This document shows, in pieces, positions 1 through 6,139 of a DNA stretch of 35,435 nucleotides (position 1 is its first letter; each line of letters starts with the position of its first letter). The DNA is from a virus. The stretch is taken from positions 1 through 35,435 of IMG/VR virus record IMGVR_UViG_3300043313_000637, one strand, 5' to 3'. Under the pieces are notes generated by a model, which was not told the DNA's origin, did not search any database, and saw only the letters and a list, made by a program, of their open reading frames with translations. Both the position numbers and the translations under genes were made by a program.

Positions 1-1
1 C

Positions 2-328
2 GAGGAGTATTGGGCGATCTACGATGCCCAGGGAGGGCGATGCGCGTTCCGATGCCGGGCAACCGGGAAGACGAAGAGGCTCGCGGTCGATCACGATCAC
101 GGCGGGATCGGATCGTCTCGGTACCAGAAGAAGATGGATCTGATGCCGGCTCCCGAGGCGATGCGTTTACACGTCCGAGGCTTGCTCTGCGGACCTCATA
201 ACCAGTTCCTCGCCGAGATCGGGGACGATCCGGAAGTGTTCGAGGAGATCGCGGCTTACCTCAGGAACAAGCCAGCACAGGCCATCCTTGCCAGTATGGA
301 TGCCATACGTGTACCTTCTCCATCATGA
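2..328 (+). CDS. Recombination endonuclease VII-like HNH nuclease, 5' truncated by window edge
   Basis: The frame is open from base 2 to TGA 326-328, so the N-terminus lies outside the window. The visible part carries the endonuclease VII layout: Y-x-x-Q-G-G-R-C, then VDHDHG (HNH metal-binding core), then VRGLLC followed by HNQFL. Family members resolve branched DNA or nick DNA during packaging and recombination. Typical members have a CxxC...CxxCN zinc knuckle. Here the first pair is CAFRC and the last position reads CGPHN, so one cysteine is replaced by histidine, which could still bind zinc. A forward ORF in another frame (10-201) is a shadow. A copy of the dispersed CGTTTACACG site lies inside the gene at 164-173. 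Confidence 0.85.
   Translation, partial: EEYWAIYDAQGGRCAFRCRATGKTKRLAVDHDHGGIGSSRYQKKMDLMPAPEAMRLHVRGLLCGPHNQFLAEIGDDPEVFEEIAAYLRNKPAQAILASMDAIRVPSPS
288..317 (+). promoter_or_regulatory. Candidate leaderless promoter for the 325-612 gene
   Basis: TTGCCA (288-293) is followed after 18 bp by TACCTT (312-317). The ATG of the next gene starts 7 nt after the -10 box, so transcription would begin at or next to the A of ATG. The segment TGCCATACGTGTAC is nearly repeated at the 609-637 promoter. It lies inside the 3' end of the endonuclease gene. Confidence 0.5.
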
Positions 329-612
329 CCATCACGCAGTACGATCCCAACCGGATCTCCCGACTGACCCAGGCCATCGGCGCTCACGTCGTGGTCGGAT
401 GGGCCGTCGAGACTCAGACCGACACCATGGCGGTTCTCAAGTCCGGCTCCAAGCCGAACCACGTCCTTCATCTTCTTCTGACGCTCGCCACCTGTGGCCT
501 CTGGGCCATCGTGTGGCTTCCTCTGGGACTGACCCAGAAGGAGAGGCGTCTGACCCTGACCCTGAACCCGGACGGCTCCGTGTCCTCCTCGGGGGCCGTT
601 GCCTCCTCTTGA
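325..612 (+). CDS. Small membrane protein of unknown function
   Basis: This is a 95-residue protein whose ATG overlaps the upstream TGA (ATGA). A polar N-terminal half is followed by a hydrophobic stretch at about residues 47-70 (HLLLTLATCGLWAIVWLPLG), which looks like one membrane span with a short polar tail. The HLLLTLATCGLW pattern reminds me of small actinobacterial and actinophage membrane proteins without assigned function. A candidate leaderless promoter ends 7 nt before the start, so it may be expressed independently of the nuclease gene. A role at the host membrane, such as exclusion of other phages, would be speculation. Confidence 0.7.
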   Translation: MTITQYDPNRISRLTQAIGAHVVVGWAVETQTDTMAVLKSGSKPNHVLHLLLTLATCGLWAIVWLPLGLTQKERRLTLTLNPDGSVSSSGAVASS

Positions 613-637
613 TCCTTGTATGCCGTACGTGTACGAT
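609..637 (+). promoter_or_regulatory. Sigma-70-like leaderless promoter for the 644-1050 operon
   Basis: TTGATC (609-614), a 17-bp spacer and TACGAT (632-637) match a housekeeping actinobacterial promoter well. The ATG at 644 begins 6 nt after the -10 box, predicting a leaderless transcript. The -10 box overlaps CGTGTAC, a half-site of the dispersed 10-bp motif. Confidence 0.6.
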
Positions 638-643
638 GGTCAC

Positions 644-760
644 ATGAGAAGGCAGAGTCGGTATCGGGTCGGTCCCCTCGTGTTCACGGGGTCAGGTAAG
701 TACGTGACTTATCTCGTGATCGGGATCGGTCTTGGTCTGGTCTGGCTTCTGTTCTTCTAG
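644..760 (+). CDS. 38-residue single-span membrane peptide
   Basis: The ORF runs ATG 644 to TAG 758-760. The first 23 residues are basic and polar (MRRQSRYR...), and the rest is hydrophobic (YLVIGIGLGLVWLLFF), so it is probably a small membrane peptide with its N-terminus in the cytoplasm. Support for a real gene comes from position: a good promoter ends 6 nt upstream, and the stop codon abuts the GGAGG ribosome-binding site of the next gene, so the two would be translated in sequence. Function unknown. Confidence 0.6.
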   Translation: MRRQSRYRVGPLVFTGSGKYVTYLVIGIGLGLVWLLFF

Positions 761-768
761 GAGGAGTC

Positions 769-1050
769 ATGGCAGTTTCCACGATCAAGGTCGCGTCCCT
801 CGCGGGCGTGGCCGAGATCGCCGATCTGTTCCGGATCGGCCGTACAACCGTCAGCAATTGGGATTCACGTCGGGATCGCAACGGCTTCCCGGAACGGGTG
901 AAGTCGCTCGCGTCCGGACCGTTGTACGACGTTGAGGAGGTCGTGGCGTGGTACATCACGTACGAGCCCTCCAAGGGAGGTCGGCCCGGAACCGTTCCGG
1001 TCCGAGGCAAGGACGGTCGGTTCAAACCGGCTCCGAGATCTACTACATGA
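769..1050 (+). CDS. Helix-turn-helix DNA-binding protein (excisionase/AlpA/MerR-like)
   Basis: This 93-residue protein starts at ATG 769 after GGAGGAG. Residues about 8-35 (VASLAGVAEIADLFRIGRTT followed by VSNW) form a winged-helix type HTH that chooses a partner by 'IADLFRIGRTTVSNW', then FPERV and a YDVEEVVAWY segment typical of MerR/AlpA/Xis-like proteins. The C-terminus is basic and low in structure. It probably binds DNA as a regulator or excisionase-like factor. Two inverted repeats (ACTAC-N5-GTAGT) start at its stop codon and lead into the next gene, so they are natural candidate operators for it. No integrase is visible in this window. Confidence 0.75.
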   Translation: MAVSTIKVASLAGVAEIADLFRIGRTTVSNWDSRRDRNGFPERVKSLASGPLYDVEEVVAWYITYEPSKGGRPGTVPVRGKDGRFKPAPRSTT

Positions 1051-1093
1051 CGTAGTGGTACGTCGCTACATGAAACCTACTACGCGGCGTAGT
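1042..1093. promoter_or_regulatory. Pair of ACTAC-N5-GTAGT inverted repeats (candidate operators)
   Basis: ACTAC-ATGAC-GTAGT at 1042-1056 and ACTAC-GCGGC-GTAGT at 1079-1093 have identical arms and a centre-to-centre distance of 37 bp. The second is a near-perfect 15-bp palindrome. They fill the gap between the HTH gene and the 1161-1379 gene, 70-120 bp before the latter's start. They probably bind a dimeric regulator, most simply the HTH protein encoded just upstream. Confidence 0.5.
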
Positions 1094-1120
1094 ACGACAC
1101 GAGGTAGTGACTAGCAAGGT

Positions 1121-1130
1121 CGTTTACACG
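1121..1130 (+). promoter_or_regulatory. Dispersed 10-bp site, CGTTTACACG
   Basis: Exact copy in the 110-bp gap before the 1161 gene, directly after the two inverted repeats, so this short interval holds two kinds of operator-like site. Confidence 0.5.
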
Positions 1131-1160
1131 CGCGTATGTGATCCAGGGGGAAAGGTTAAA

Positions 1161-1379
1161 ATGGCAGAAAAGATCGTCGTCATCTTCGATGTCGAGGAGT
1201 CGACCAAGAACACGCGGCGCTATGGCGAACTGGGCAATACCGTTCCTGGCCTGGACGCTGCCATCGGTCGCCTCTATGTCCAGAAACGCGGCCTCGCCAC
1301 GATCGGGAATCCGCGCACCATCACCGTTACGATCGAACCCGGCGTGACGGACGAAGCGAAAGAGGCGATGAAGCCGTGA
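1161..1379 (+). CDS. Conserved-looking small phage protein, unknown function
   Basis: A 72-residue protein. I chose ATG 1161 because it follows GGGGGAAAGG at good spacing; an in-frame GTG at 1107 would place the 10-bp site inside the gene. The sequence alternates beta-type strands (KIVVIFDVEE, PRTITVTIEPG) with a GRLYVQKRGL segment, so it is probably a small mixed alpha/beta cytoplasmic protein. I recall similar 'FDVE..TKNTxRY...LYVQK' proteins in other actinophages, all unassigned. It heads a run of five genes joined by 4-8 bp overlaps. Confidence 0.75.
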   Translation: MAEKIVVIFDVEESTKNTRRYGELGNTVPGLDAAIGRLYVQKRGLATIGNPRTITVTIEPGVTDEAKEAMKP

Positions 1380-1777
1380 GCGGATCGAGCGAGGCTCGCG
1401 TCCAGGGTGCCATCGCGGCGGCCAGGGAGCGCGCACAGCGGACGGGCGAGCCCTGCCCGTCCGACTCCATGGTCCGGGCCATCGTGGACGCTTACGAGCC
1501 CGTGGGGATCGTGGCGGCCCTCGGCCACATCGCGGCCGGCTCCATGTCCGAGATCAACGCGGCGGCGATGAAGCGGGCGATCGACTCCTTCCGCTCGACT
1601 CACCGGACGCTCTCGGCCGTGGGCCTGAACCCGGCGAGCGCGGAGGAGATCGTGGCGGACTCCGGCCTTCTGGGTGCGACCCAGGTCGGTATCCATTCGG
1701 GCGTGTGGGCCTGCCTGGATGTCCTCGCCAAGGCGTGTACGGCTCCGGCGGCCGAACTCGTGCGGGAGGGTGAATGA
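1376..1777 (+). CDS. Unknown phage protein, mostly helical
   Basis: A 133-residue protein starting with GTG in a GTGA overlap with the previous stop. It is alanine-rich and predicted helical, without transmembrane segments or recognisable motifs. Translational coupling puts it in the same operon as the 1161 and 1774 genes. I do not recognise a family. Confidence 0.7.
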   Translation: MSGSSEARVQGAIAAARERAQRTGEPCPSDSMVRAIVDAYEPVGIVAALGHIAAGSMSEINAAAMKRAIDSFRSTHRTLSAVGLNPASAEEIVADSGLLGATQVGIHSGVWACLDVLAKACTAPAAELVREGE

Positions 1778-2154
1778 ACGTCTACGGCTCGCATCGGCCC
1801 GGTTGCCGTGGCTGCTACCCGTATCGTGTAAACGTCTCTCCCGCGTGGGAAGAGGTCGATCCTATGAACGTTCATCGGGTGACCGTGCATCCTGCCGTTA
1901 CGCGGGTCGTCAACGTGAAGACTCCGCACGCCAAGGCTCCCGGCATTTTCGATAACCGCCATCAGCCGGGCCGCAAGTTCGGGCCGGCTCCGAAGCCTCG
2001 GCCGAAGGTGCGTGAGTTTCAGTCCGCTCCCGTGTCCATGCATCCCGCGAAGCGTCTTCGGGCCTACCTCGCGGTTCCAGCAATCAACCGTCAGCCGTCC
2101 GGCATGACCGGTCCTCAGCAGAAGCGGGCCAAGAAGAAGGCGAGGGTCCTGTGA
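1774..2154 (+). CDS. Unknown basic protein, with alternative start at 1864
   Basis: A 126-residue protein starting in an ATGA overlap. It is rich in Arg, Lys, Pro and His and ends in a lysine cluster (KRAKKKARVL), which suggests nucleic-acid binding or an unfolded tail. A second in-frame ATG at 1864 follows AGAGG and begins with the same ATGAACGT bases as the first start. The first 30 codons contain a CRGC pair and also cover a copy of the CGTGTAAACG site (1825-1834). Either start is possible: coupling favours 1774. Confidence 0.6.
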   Translation: MNVYGSHRPGCRGCYPYRVNVSPAWEEVDPMNVHRVTVHPAVTRVVNVKTPHAKAPGIFDNRHQPGRKFGPAPKPRPKVREFQSAPVSMHPAKRLRAYLAVPAINRQPSGMTGPQQKRAKKKARVL

Positions 2155-2477
2155 GCGCGACCGAAGCCGAAGCGCTCTCGGCGGCCCAGGAACGGCTAGA
2201 CGCGGCGGTTGCGGACTTCCTTGTCGTGTCCGGCTGGCACGCGGTTGACGCCATGGTCATGTCCCATGTGTACGTGATCTCCGTGGACTCGACGGGCCTC
2301 GACGCCGAAGGGAACGCGCTCCATCAGCATCCCTTGATCGTCGGGCCGGAAGGCCGAATCAATCCGTCTCTGGCCGTGGGGATGCTCTCGATCACGAGTG
2401 ACATCGTGAAGACCAAGATCATGATGGGCATCATGGCGAACGAGGTTCGGGGGGATGAGGGGATGAACGATGGGTGA
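2151..2477 (+). CDS. Unknown phage protein
   Basis: A 108-residue protein starting at GTG in a GTGA overlap. An N-terminal helix (ATEAEALSAAQERLDAAVADFL) is followed by a beta-type stretch (SHVYVISVDSTGLD, HPLIVGPEGR). No catalytic motif or membrane span is visible. It is coupled to genes on both sides, which suggests a shared role, but I do not recognise a family. Confidence 0.7.
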   Translation: MSATEAEALSAAQERLDAAVADFLVVSGWHAVDAMVMSHVYVISVDSTGLDAEGNALHQHPLIVGPEGRINPSLAVGMLSITSDIVKTKIMMGIMANEVRGDEGMNDG

Positions 2478-2889
2478 GCGCTTCGTTCTGATGGGTTTCC
2501 CGACTGTCCATACGTGCGTCGAGGGATGCGAGGAGGATTCTCATCTGGCCTCGGTCGCGACGGAGATCGATCTCGGGGCCAGCGAAGAGGGGATCATGGT
2601 GGGCATCTTCGCCTACCATCCCGGGGCCGGGATCGTGAAGTACGCGAGCCTTCGGGCCTCGACGTTCGGCGATCTCGCGTCAGGCGTCCCCGTGGCGACG
2701 ATGGCGCGAGTCTTCGGCACGCTGAAGACGGAGGTCGAGAAGCGGGCCAAGACGTCCGCTCTCGGCGTGATGGATCCGACCTTGGCTCCTCCGGCGGCCA
2801 GCAACGGCGGCCCCATCGTGCCCGGTCAACGGCCCTCGGGCCTGGTGATCCCCGACGTACGGCCGGTCCGGAAGCGCGACCAGAACTGA
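2470..2889 (+). CDS. Unknown phage protein
   Basis: A 139-residue protein whose ATG overlaps the previous gene by 8 bp. The N-terminal half looks like a compact globular domain with a CVEGC pair; the last 40 residues are proline-rich and basic (PIVPGQRPSGLVIPDVRPVRKR), probably unstructured. Its stop codon lies inside a 7-bp hairpin (2887-2904) that ends the five-gene run. Function unknown. Confidence 0.7.
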   Translation: MGERFVLMGFPTVHTCVEGCEEDSHLASVATEIDLGASEEGIMVGIFAYHPGAGIVKYASLRASTFGDLASGVPVATMARVFGTLKTEVEKRAKTSALGVMDPTLAPPAASNGGPIVPGQRPSGLVIPDVRPVRKRDQN

Positions 2890-2938
2890 CAACTCAGGTT
2901 GTCATCAGAATCCACGGGGTACCTTCCTGGTGCCGTGG
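2887..2938 (+). terminator. Two adjacent hairpins between gene run and secreted-protein gene
   Basis: TGACAAC-TCAG-GTTGTCA (2887-2904) includes the upstream stop codon. A second stem, CCACGG...CCGTGG (2912-2938), can extend through TACC/GGTG with a 2-nt bulge. Neither has a clear U-tract, so they may attenuate or separate the transcripts rather than fully stop them. Confidence 0.35.
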
Positions 2939-2959
2939 GAACCAACCGAAGGAGACAGA

Positions 2960-3646
2960 ATGTCCATTCGTAGGCGTTTGATCGCCTCGATCAGTACCGC
3001 GATCCTCGGATGTGCGGCCCTCGTGGCGCTCGCTTCCCCTGCCCAGGCGGTAGCGGTCACGAACCTCGTGAACAATGCGGAGGCCGGTCAGAACGCGTTC
3101 GACACGTCAAGCAACGCGGCCACGGGCGCGGCGTACGGTCTCGTCTCGCCGAACGGCTGGCATGTGGCAGGGTCGGCGGCGACGTCGTACCTGAACTGGT
3201 CCACGGCGTCCCTGGAGCAGAACCACGAGTACGCGTCCTTTGCCTTCGTCGTACGGGTCAACTCCCATGCGGTCGGCGAGTCCGTGGACCTGTTCAGCCT
3301 GAAGCACACGGCTTCCGTGAACCACTTCGATTTCTTCCTGACGGCCGGCAACGATTTCATGTGGGACCTGAAGTCGACCGATTTCGACACCTACACGGGC
3401 GTCACCCTCGGGCGCTGGTACCTCGTGAAGGGGAAGGTCTTCTTCGGCGCGACGACCTACACGGCCGAGGTCGAGATTGACGGCGTGAACCAGGGCTCCA
3501 TCGCCTCGACGTCCCAGACCGTGGAAGCGGTCAAGTCCGTGTGGCTTGGCAACGCCGTGGCGAAGACGTCCGATCGCGACTATGACGCCATCCGCGTCCA
3601 GGTCGGCGAGACCGATCCCGGTTGGGTCGCGGGCGGTACCCTGTAG
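2960..3646 (+). CDS. Sec-secreted concanavalin/LamG-like protein
   Basis: A 228-residue protein; ATG 2960 is chosen because it follows AAGGAGA and begins a classic signal peptide: MSIRRR, a hydrophobic core (STAILGCAALVALA) and a likely cleavage after SPAQA near residue 30. The mature part is beta-rich with aromatic strands (HEYASFAFVVRV, HFDFFLTAGNDFMWDL, GRWYLVKGKVFFG), consistent with a jelly-roll fold that often binds sugars. No active-site residues stand out. It has its own ribosome-binding site and is closed by hairpins, so it behaves as a single-gene unit. An exported, non-virion protein made in the infected cell could act at the cell wall or on superinfecting phage; that is inference. 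Confidence 0.75.
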   Translation: MSIRRRLIASISTAILGCAALVALASPAQAVAVTNLVNNAEAGQNAFDTSSNAATGAAYGLVSPNGWHVAGSAATSYLNWSTASLEQNHEYASFAFVVRVNSHAVGESVDLFSLKHTASVNHFDFFLTAGNDFMWDLKSTDFDTYTGVTLGRWYLVKGKVFFGATTYTAEVEIDGVNQGSIASTSQTVEAVKSVWLGNAVAKTSDRDYDAIRVQVGETDPGWVAGGTL

Positions 3647-3654
3647 TCACGGGT

Positions 3655-3709
3655 CGGATCCGGGCGTTCCGGATCCCGAGAAGGCCGGTCCGGTGCGGGG
3701 CCGGCCTTC
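3655..3709. terminator. Tandem hairpin terminator between convergent genes
   Basis: A first hairpin is GGATCCGG-GCGTT-CCGGATCC (3656-3676). The second, GAAGGCCGG-TCC / GGG-CCGGCCTTC (3680-3709), has a 12-bp stem counting two plain and one wobble pair at its top, followed by TTCGTG. It sits between the rightward secreted-protein gene and the leftward 3717-3947 gene and could serve both. Confidence 0.75.
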
Positions 3710-3716
3710 TTCGTGC

Positions 3717-3947
3717 CTAGCTCTCGCGGTCGGCGGTTTCCGTGCGGATCCGGTCCATGAGTGCGGACATTGCGTCGATGCTGGCAAGACGCATGAACAT
3801 GTCGATCATGCCCTGGAGGAAGCGGTCCTTCTCGCCGATCATGTGGCGGTCGAACTGGGTCGGACGACGCTTCGAGCGGAGTTCTCGGAGTTCTTCCATC
3901 TTCTCGGAGATTACGGCGAGCGCGGCGGTTTCGTGCGAGGTCATCAT
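3717..3947 (-). CDS. Small coiled-coil protein, unknown function
   Basis: A 76-residue, highly charged helical protein (SEKMEELRELRSKRR...) probably forming a coiled coil. I chose the ATG at 3947 because a -10 box (TACGAT on the minus strand) ends 6 nt before it; an upstream in-frame GTG at 3992 would overlap the CGTGTACACG palindrome and lacks a ribosome-binding site. It is the only leftward gene in the left third of the window and is divergent from the 4009 gene. Function unknown; a small regulator is possible. Confidence 0.6.
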   Translation of the reverse strand: MMTSHETAALAVISEKMEELRELRSKRRPTQFDRHMIGEKDRFLQGMIDMFMRLASIDAMSALMDRIRTETADRES

Positions 3948-3953
3948 ATGGAC

Positions 3954-3983
3954 ATCGTACACGCTGCTATGGATGGCGTCCAA
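3954..3983 (-). promoter_or_regulatory. Leaderless promoter for the leftward 3717-3947 gene
   Basis: On the minus strand TTGGAC (3983-3978), an 18-bp spacer and TACGAT (3959-3954) precede ATG 3947 by 6 nt, predicting a leaderless mRNA. The -10 again overlaps GTGTAC. Confidence 0.5.
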
Positions 3984-3993
3984 CGTGTACACG
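3984..3993. promoter_or_regulatory. Dispersed 10-bp site, perfect palindrome CGTGTACACG, between divergent promoters
   Basis: The palindrome touches the minus-strand -35 box (3978-3983) and lies just 3 bp from the plus-strand -10 box (3997-4002). A bound protein here would block both divergent leaderless promoters at once. Confidence 0.6.
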
Positions 3994-3996
3994 GCT

Positions 3997-4002
3997 TATC
4001 CT
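3997..4002 (+). promoter_or_regulatory. Candidate -10 box of a leaderless promoter for 4009-4188
   Basis: TATCCT is followed after 6 nt by ATG 4009. The best -35 at 17 bp (TGGCGT, 3974-3979) is poor, so this promoter may be weak or activator-dependent. Confidence 0.4.
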
Positions 4003-4008
4003 TGAGGT

Positions 4009-4188
4009 ATGCCATCTCGACAGAGGAAACACGGCGGCGGGAAGTTCAAGAGTGAGCGTCAGCGGCGGTTCATGTGGGCCGTCGTGCCCCGGGCCGCGAA
4101 GAAGTGGGCACACAACCGCAAGACTCGGAAAGCCGACTGGGCCGGAGCCAAGGTCCGGCGGAACCCGCTGAAGCGTCGGCGGGCCTAG
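4009..4188 (+). CDS. 59-residue strongly basic protein
   Basis: ATG 4009 to TAG 4186-4188. More than a third of the residues are Arg or Lys, with clusters at the start (PSRQRKHGGGKFK) and end (RRNPLKRRRA), and a tryptophan-containing middle (FMWAVVPRAAKKWAH). This suggests binding to DNA or RNA. It lacks a ribosome-binding site but has a -10 box 6 nt upstream, in keeping with a leaderless mRNA. It sits just before the terminase genes. Function unknown. Confidence 0.6.
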   Translation: MPSRQRKHGGGKFKSERQRRFMWAVVPRAAKKWAHNRKTRKADWAGAKVRRNPLKRRRA

Positions 4189-4208
4189 GTCGTATACACC
4201 CTCTCCGC

Positions 4209-4214
4209 TAAGAT
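4209..4214 (+). promoter_or_regulatory. Candidate -10 box (TAAGAT) before the packaging operon
   Basis: TAAGATC recurs upstream of three late transcription units (4209, 8820, 21884). Here it follows CGTATACACC, a two-mismatch relative of the dispersed 10-bp site at 4191-4200, and no standard -35 is present. A GGCGGC-AAGG-GCCGCC hairpin (4223-4238) lies in the leader before TerS. Confidence 0.4.
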
Positions 4215-4262
4215 CCGACTCAGGCGGCAAGGGCCGCCCGTGCAAGTGCGCGAGGAGTCACC

Positions 4263-4862
4263 ATGCTTGACGAAGAGAAGCCGGAACCGAAGCGCGTCCG
4301 AGGTCCGCTCTCCGATGCCGAGAAGGCACGGATCGAGCAACTTCACGCAGACGACTACGGCCGGAACCAGATTGCCGAACTCATGGGCCGCCCGTGGGCG
4401 ACCATCACGAAGTATTGCCAGCGGGCCGGCCTCACCTTCGCCCGTCACGATGCGGCGATCGGCGTCGAGAAGCAACGGATCGAGGGTGCGCAGCGACGCG
4501 CCACGCTCGTTCTCGAAATGCTGGATGACGCGGAGCGACTCCGGGAGCGGATGTTCGCCCCGACGAAGTACCTCGCGAAGTTCAACGGAGACTCTGACAA
4601 GATCCTTCCTCAGCCCATCCCACAGGATCAGGCGAACCTCGCCAAGGCCGTTACGACTCTGATCGATTCCACGCTGAAGATCGAGGCGTACGACCGGGCC
4701 AACTCGACGGCGGACGTCGCGCGCTCCATGCTTGGTCGTCTCGGCGATCTCATCACGGCGAACGCGTCCGGGCCGTACGTGCCTCGGATGCCTGACGATC
4801 CGTTCGCGAACGAGGGTCCGGTTCCCGGCGAAGAGGATCAGGGCAAGGGCGAGACAGCATGA
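4263..4862 (+). CDS. terS: Terminase small subunit (TerS-like, HTH)
   Basis: A 199-residue protein after GAGGAG. Residues about 18-50 (LSDAEKARIEQLHADDYGRN, then QIAELMGRPWATITKYCQRAG) form a resolvase-type helix-turn-helix. A long helical middle (residues 60-150) would oligomerise, and the C-terminus is acidic (DDPFANEGPVPGEEDQGKGE), which could contact the large subunit. TerS proteins recognise the packaging start on phage DNA. The call rests on the HTH plus helical layout, the length and an immediate 4-bp overlap with TerL. Confidence 0.8.
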   Translation: MLDEEKPEPKRVRGPLSDAEKARIEQLHADDYGRNQIAELMGRPWATITKYCQRAGLTFARHDAAIGVEKQRIEGAQRRATLVLEMLDDAERLRERMFAPTKYLAKFNGDSDKILPQPIPQDQANLAKAVTTLIDSTLKIEAYDRANSTADVARSMLGRLGDLITANASGPYVPRMPDDPFANEGPVPGEEDQGKGETA

Positions 4863-6139
4863 CCGGCCCGGCGACAACCCATCCGGTCATGCTCCCGGAC
4901 CTCCTCCATCAGCGACAGATCGACTCCATCGCCTGGAGTACGGAGAAGGTCAACATCTGGGAAGGTTCGATCCGTGCCGGGAAGACGGTCGCTTCCCTGA
5001 TCCGGTTCCTGATGTTCCTCGCCGACGCGCCCGAACAAGGCGAACTCCTCGTGGTTGGGAAGACGCTCCAGTCTGTGTTCCGGAACCTCTTCGCGCCGTT
5101 GTACGACCCAGAGTTGTTCGGCTTCCTCTCGCGCTCGATCGACTACACCCAGGGCTCTCCTCTTGCCCAGATCATGGGTAGGCGTGTACACGTCCTAGGT
5201 GCGAACGATGCCAAGGCAGAGAGCAAGCTTCGAGGGATGACGCTCGCGGGCGCGTACGTGGATGAACTCACCCTCCTTCCCCGTGACTTCTTCATGACGC
5301 TCCAGGGACGCGCATCCGTACCAGGATCGAAGATCTTCGCCACGACCAACCCAGACACTCCGGCGCACTGGGTCCGGAAGGACATCCTCCTATCCGGTTC
5401 CCCGAACGTGCGGAACTTCCACTTCCGGATCGATGACAATACGTTCTTGGATCCGGAGTACGTCCGCTGGATCAAGGCCACCTATCGGGGGCTCTACTAC
5501 CGGAGGAACATCCTCGGGCAATGGGTCGTCGCGGAAGGTGCCGTTTACGACATGTGGGATCCACGTCGCCACGTCGTGGACATCATGCCAGCGATTCAGG
5601 AATGGCTCGCGGTCACGATCGACTATGGCACGATGAACCCGTTCCACGCGCTACTGATCGGGATCGGTGCGGACAAGAACCTTTACGTCGCGGCCGAGTG
5701 GCGTTACGACGGACGCGGCTCCATGGCGCAAATGACGGACGGACAGTACGCGGACGCGCTTCTCCGTTGGCTTGACAAGCTTCGGAAGTCCGGCGGTCGG
5801 TTCGCCACGATGGACCAGCCTCGGTTCTGGATCGTGGACCCATCGGCGGCCTCGTTCCGAACCGAACTCCGCTCGCGTGGGATGATCCAGGCCCAGGCGA
5901 ACAATGACGTTCTCGACGGGATCCGGTTGACGTCGGACCTCATCGCCCGGGGCAAACTGAAGATTCACCGGTCGTGCCATTGGCTGATAGACGAGATCAC
6001 GGGATACTCGTGGGACGATAAGGCGGCCCTCCTCGGAGAGGACAAGCCGGTTAAGGTAGACGACCACGGGCCGGACGCGCTTCGGTACGGGATCCGCACG
6101 ACACAGAATCTCTGGACACCCTTCGTAGAGGCGGCGTGA
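4859..6139 (+). CDS. terL: Terminase large subunit (ATPase and nuclease)
   Basis: A 426-residue packaging motor, starting in an ATGA overlap with TerS. Visible motifs: Walker A GSIRAGKT (residues 36-43), Walker B LAGAYVDEL with D135-E136, coupling motif ATTNP (161-165). The RNase H-like nuclease domain shows AVTIDYG with D255 and a C-terminal DDHGPDALRYG (D401, D402, D406) as metal ligands. It pumps DNA into the prohead through the portal and cuts the concatemer. A copy of the palindrome CGTGTACACG lies in the coding sequence at 5183-5192. Confidence 0.95.
   Translation: MTGPATTHPVMLPDLLHQRQIDSIAWSTEKVNIWEGSIRAGKTVASLIRFLMFLADAPEQGELLVVGKTLQSVFRNLFAPLYDPELFGFLSRSIDYTQGSPLAQIMGRRVHVLGANDAKAESKLRGMTLAGAYVDELTLLPRDFFMTLQGRASVPGSKIFATTNPDTPAHWVRKDILLSGSPNVRNFHFRIDDNTFLDPEYVRWIKATYRGLYYRRNILGQWVVAEGAVYDMWDPRRHVVDIMPAIQEWLAVTIDYGTMNPFHALLIGIGADKNLYVAAEWRYDGRGSMAQMTDGQYADALLRWLDKLRKSGGRFATMDQPRFWIVDPSAASFRTELRSRGMIQAQANNDVLDGIRLTSDLIARGKLKIHRSCHWLIDEITGYSWDDKAALLGEDKPVKVDDHGPDALRYGIRTTQNLWTPFVEAA

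Noticed and set aside
10-201. Forward 63-codon frame at the window start
   Set aside because: The overlapping frame 2 carries the VDHDHG and VRGLLC motifs of endonuclease VII without interruption, so this frame is a shadow.
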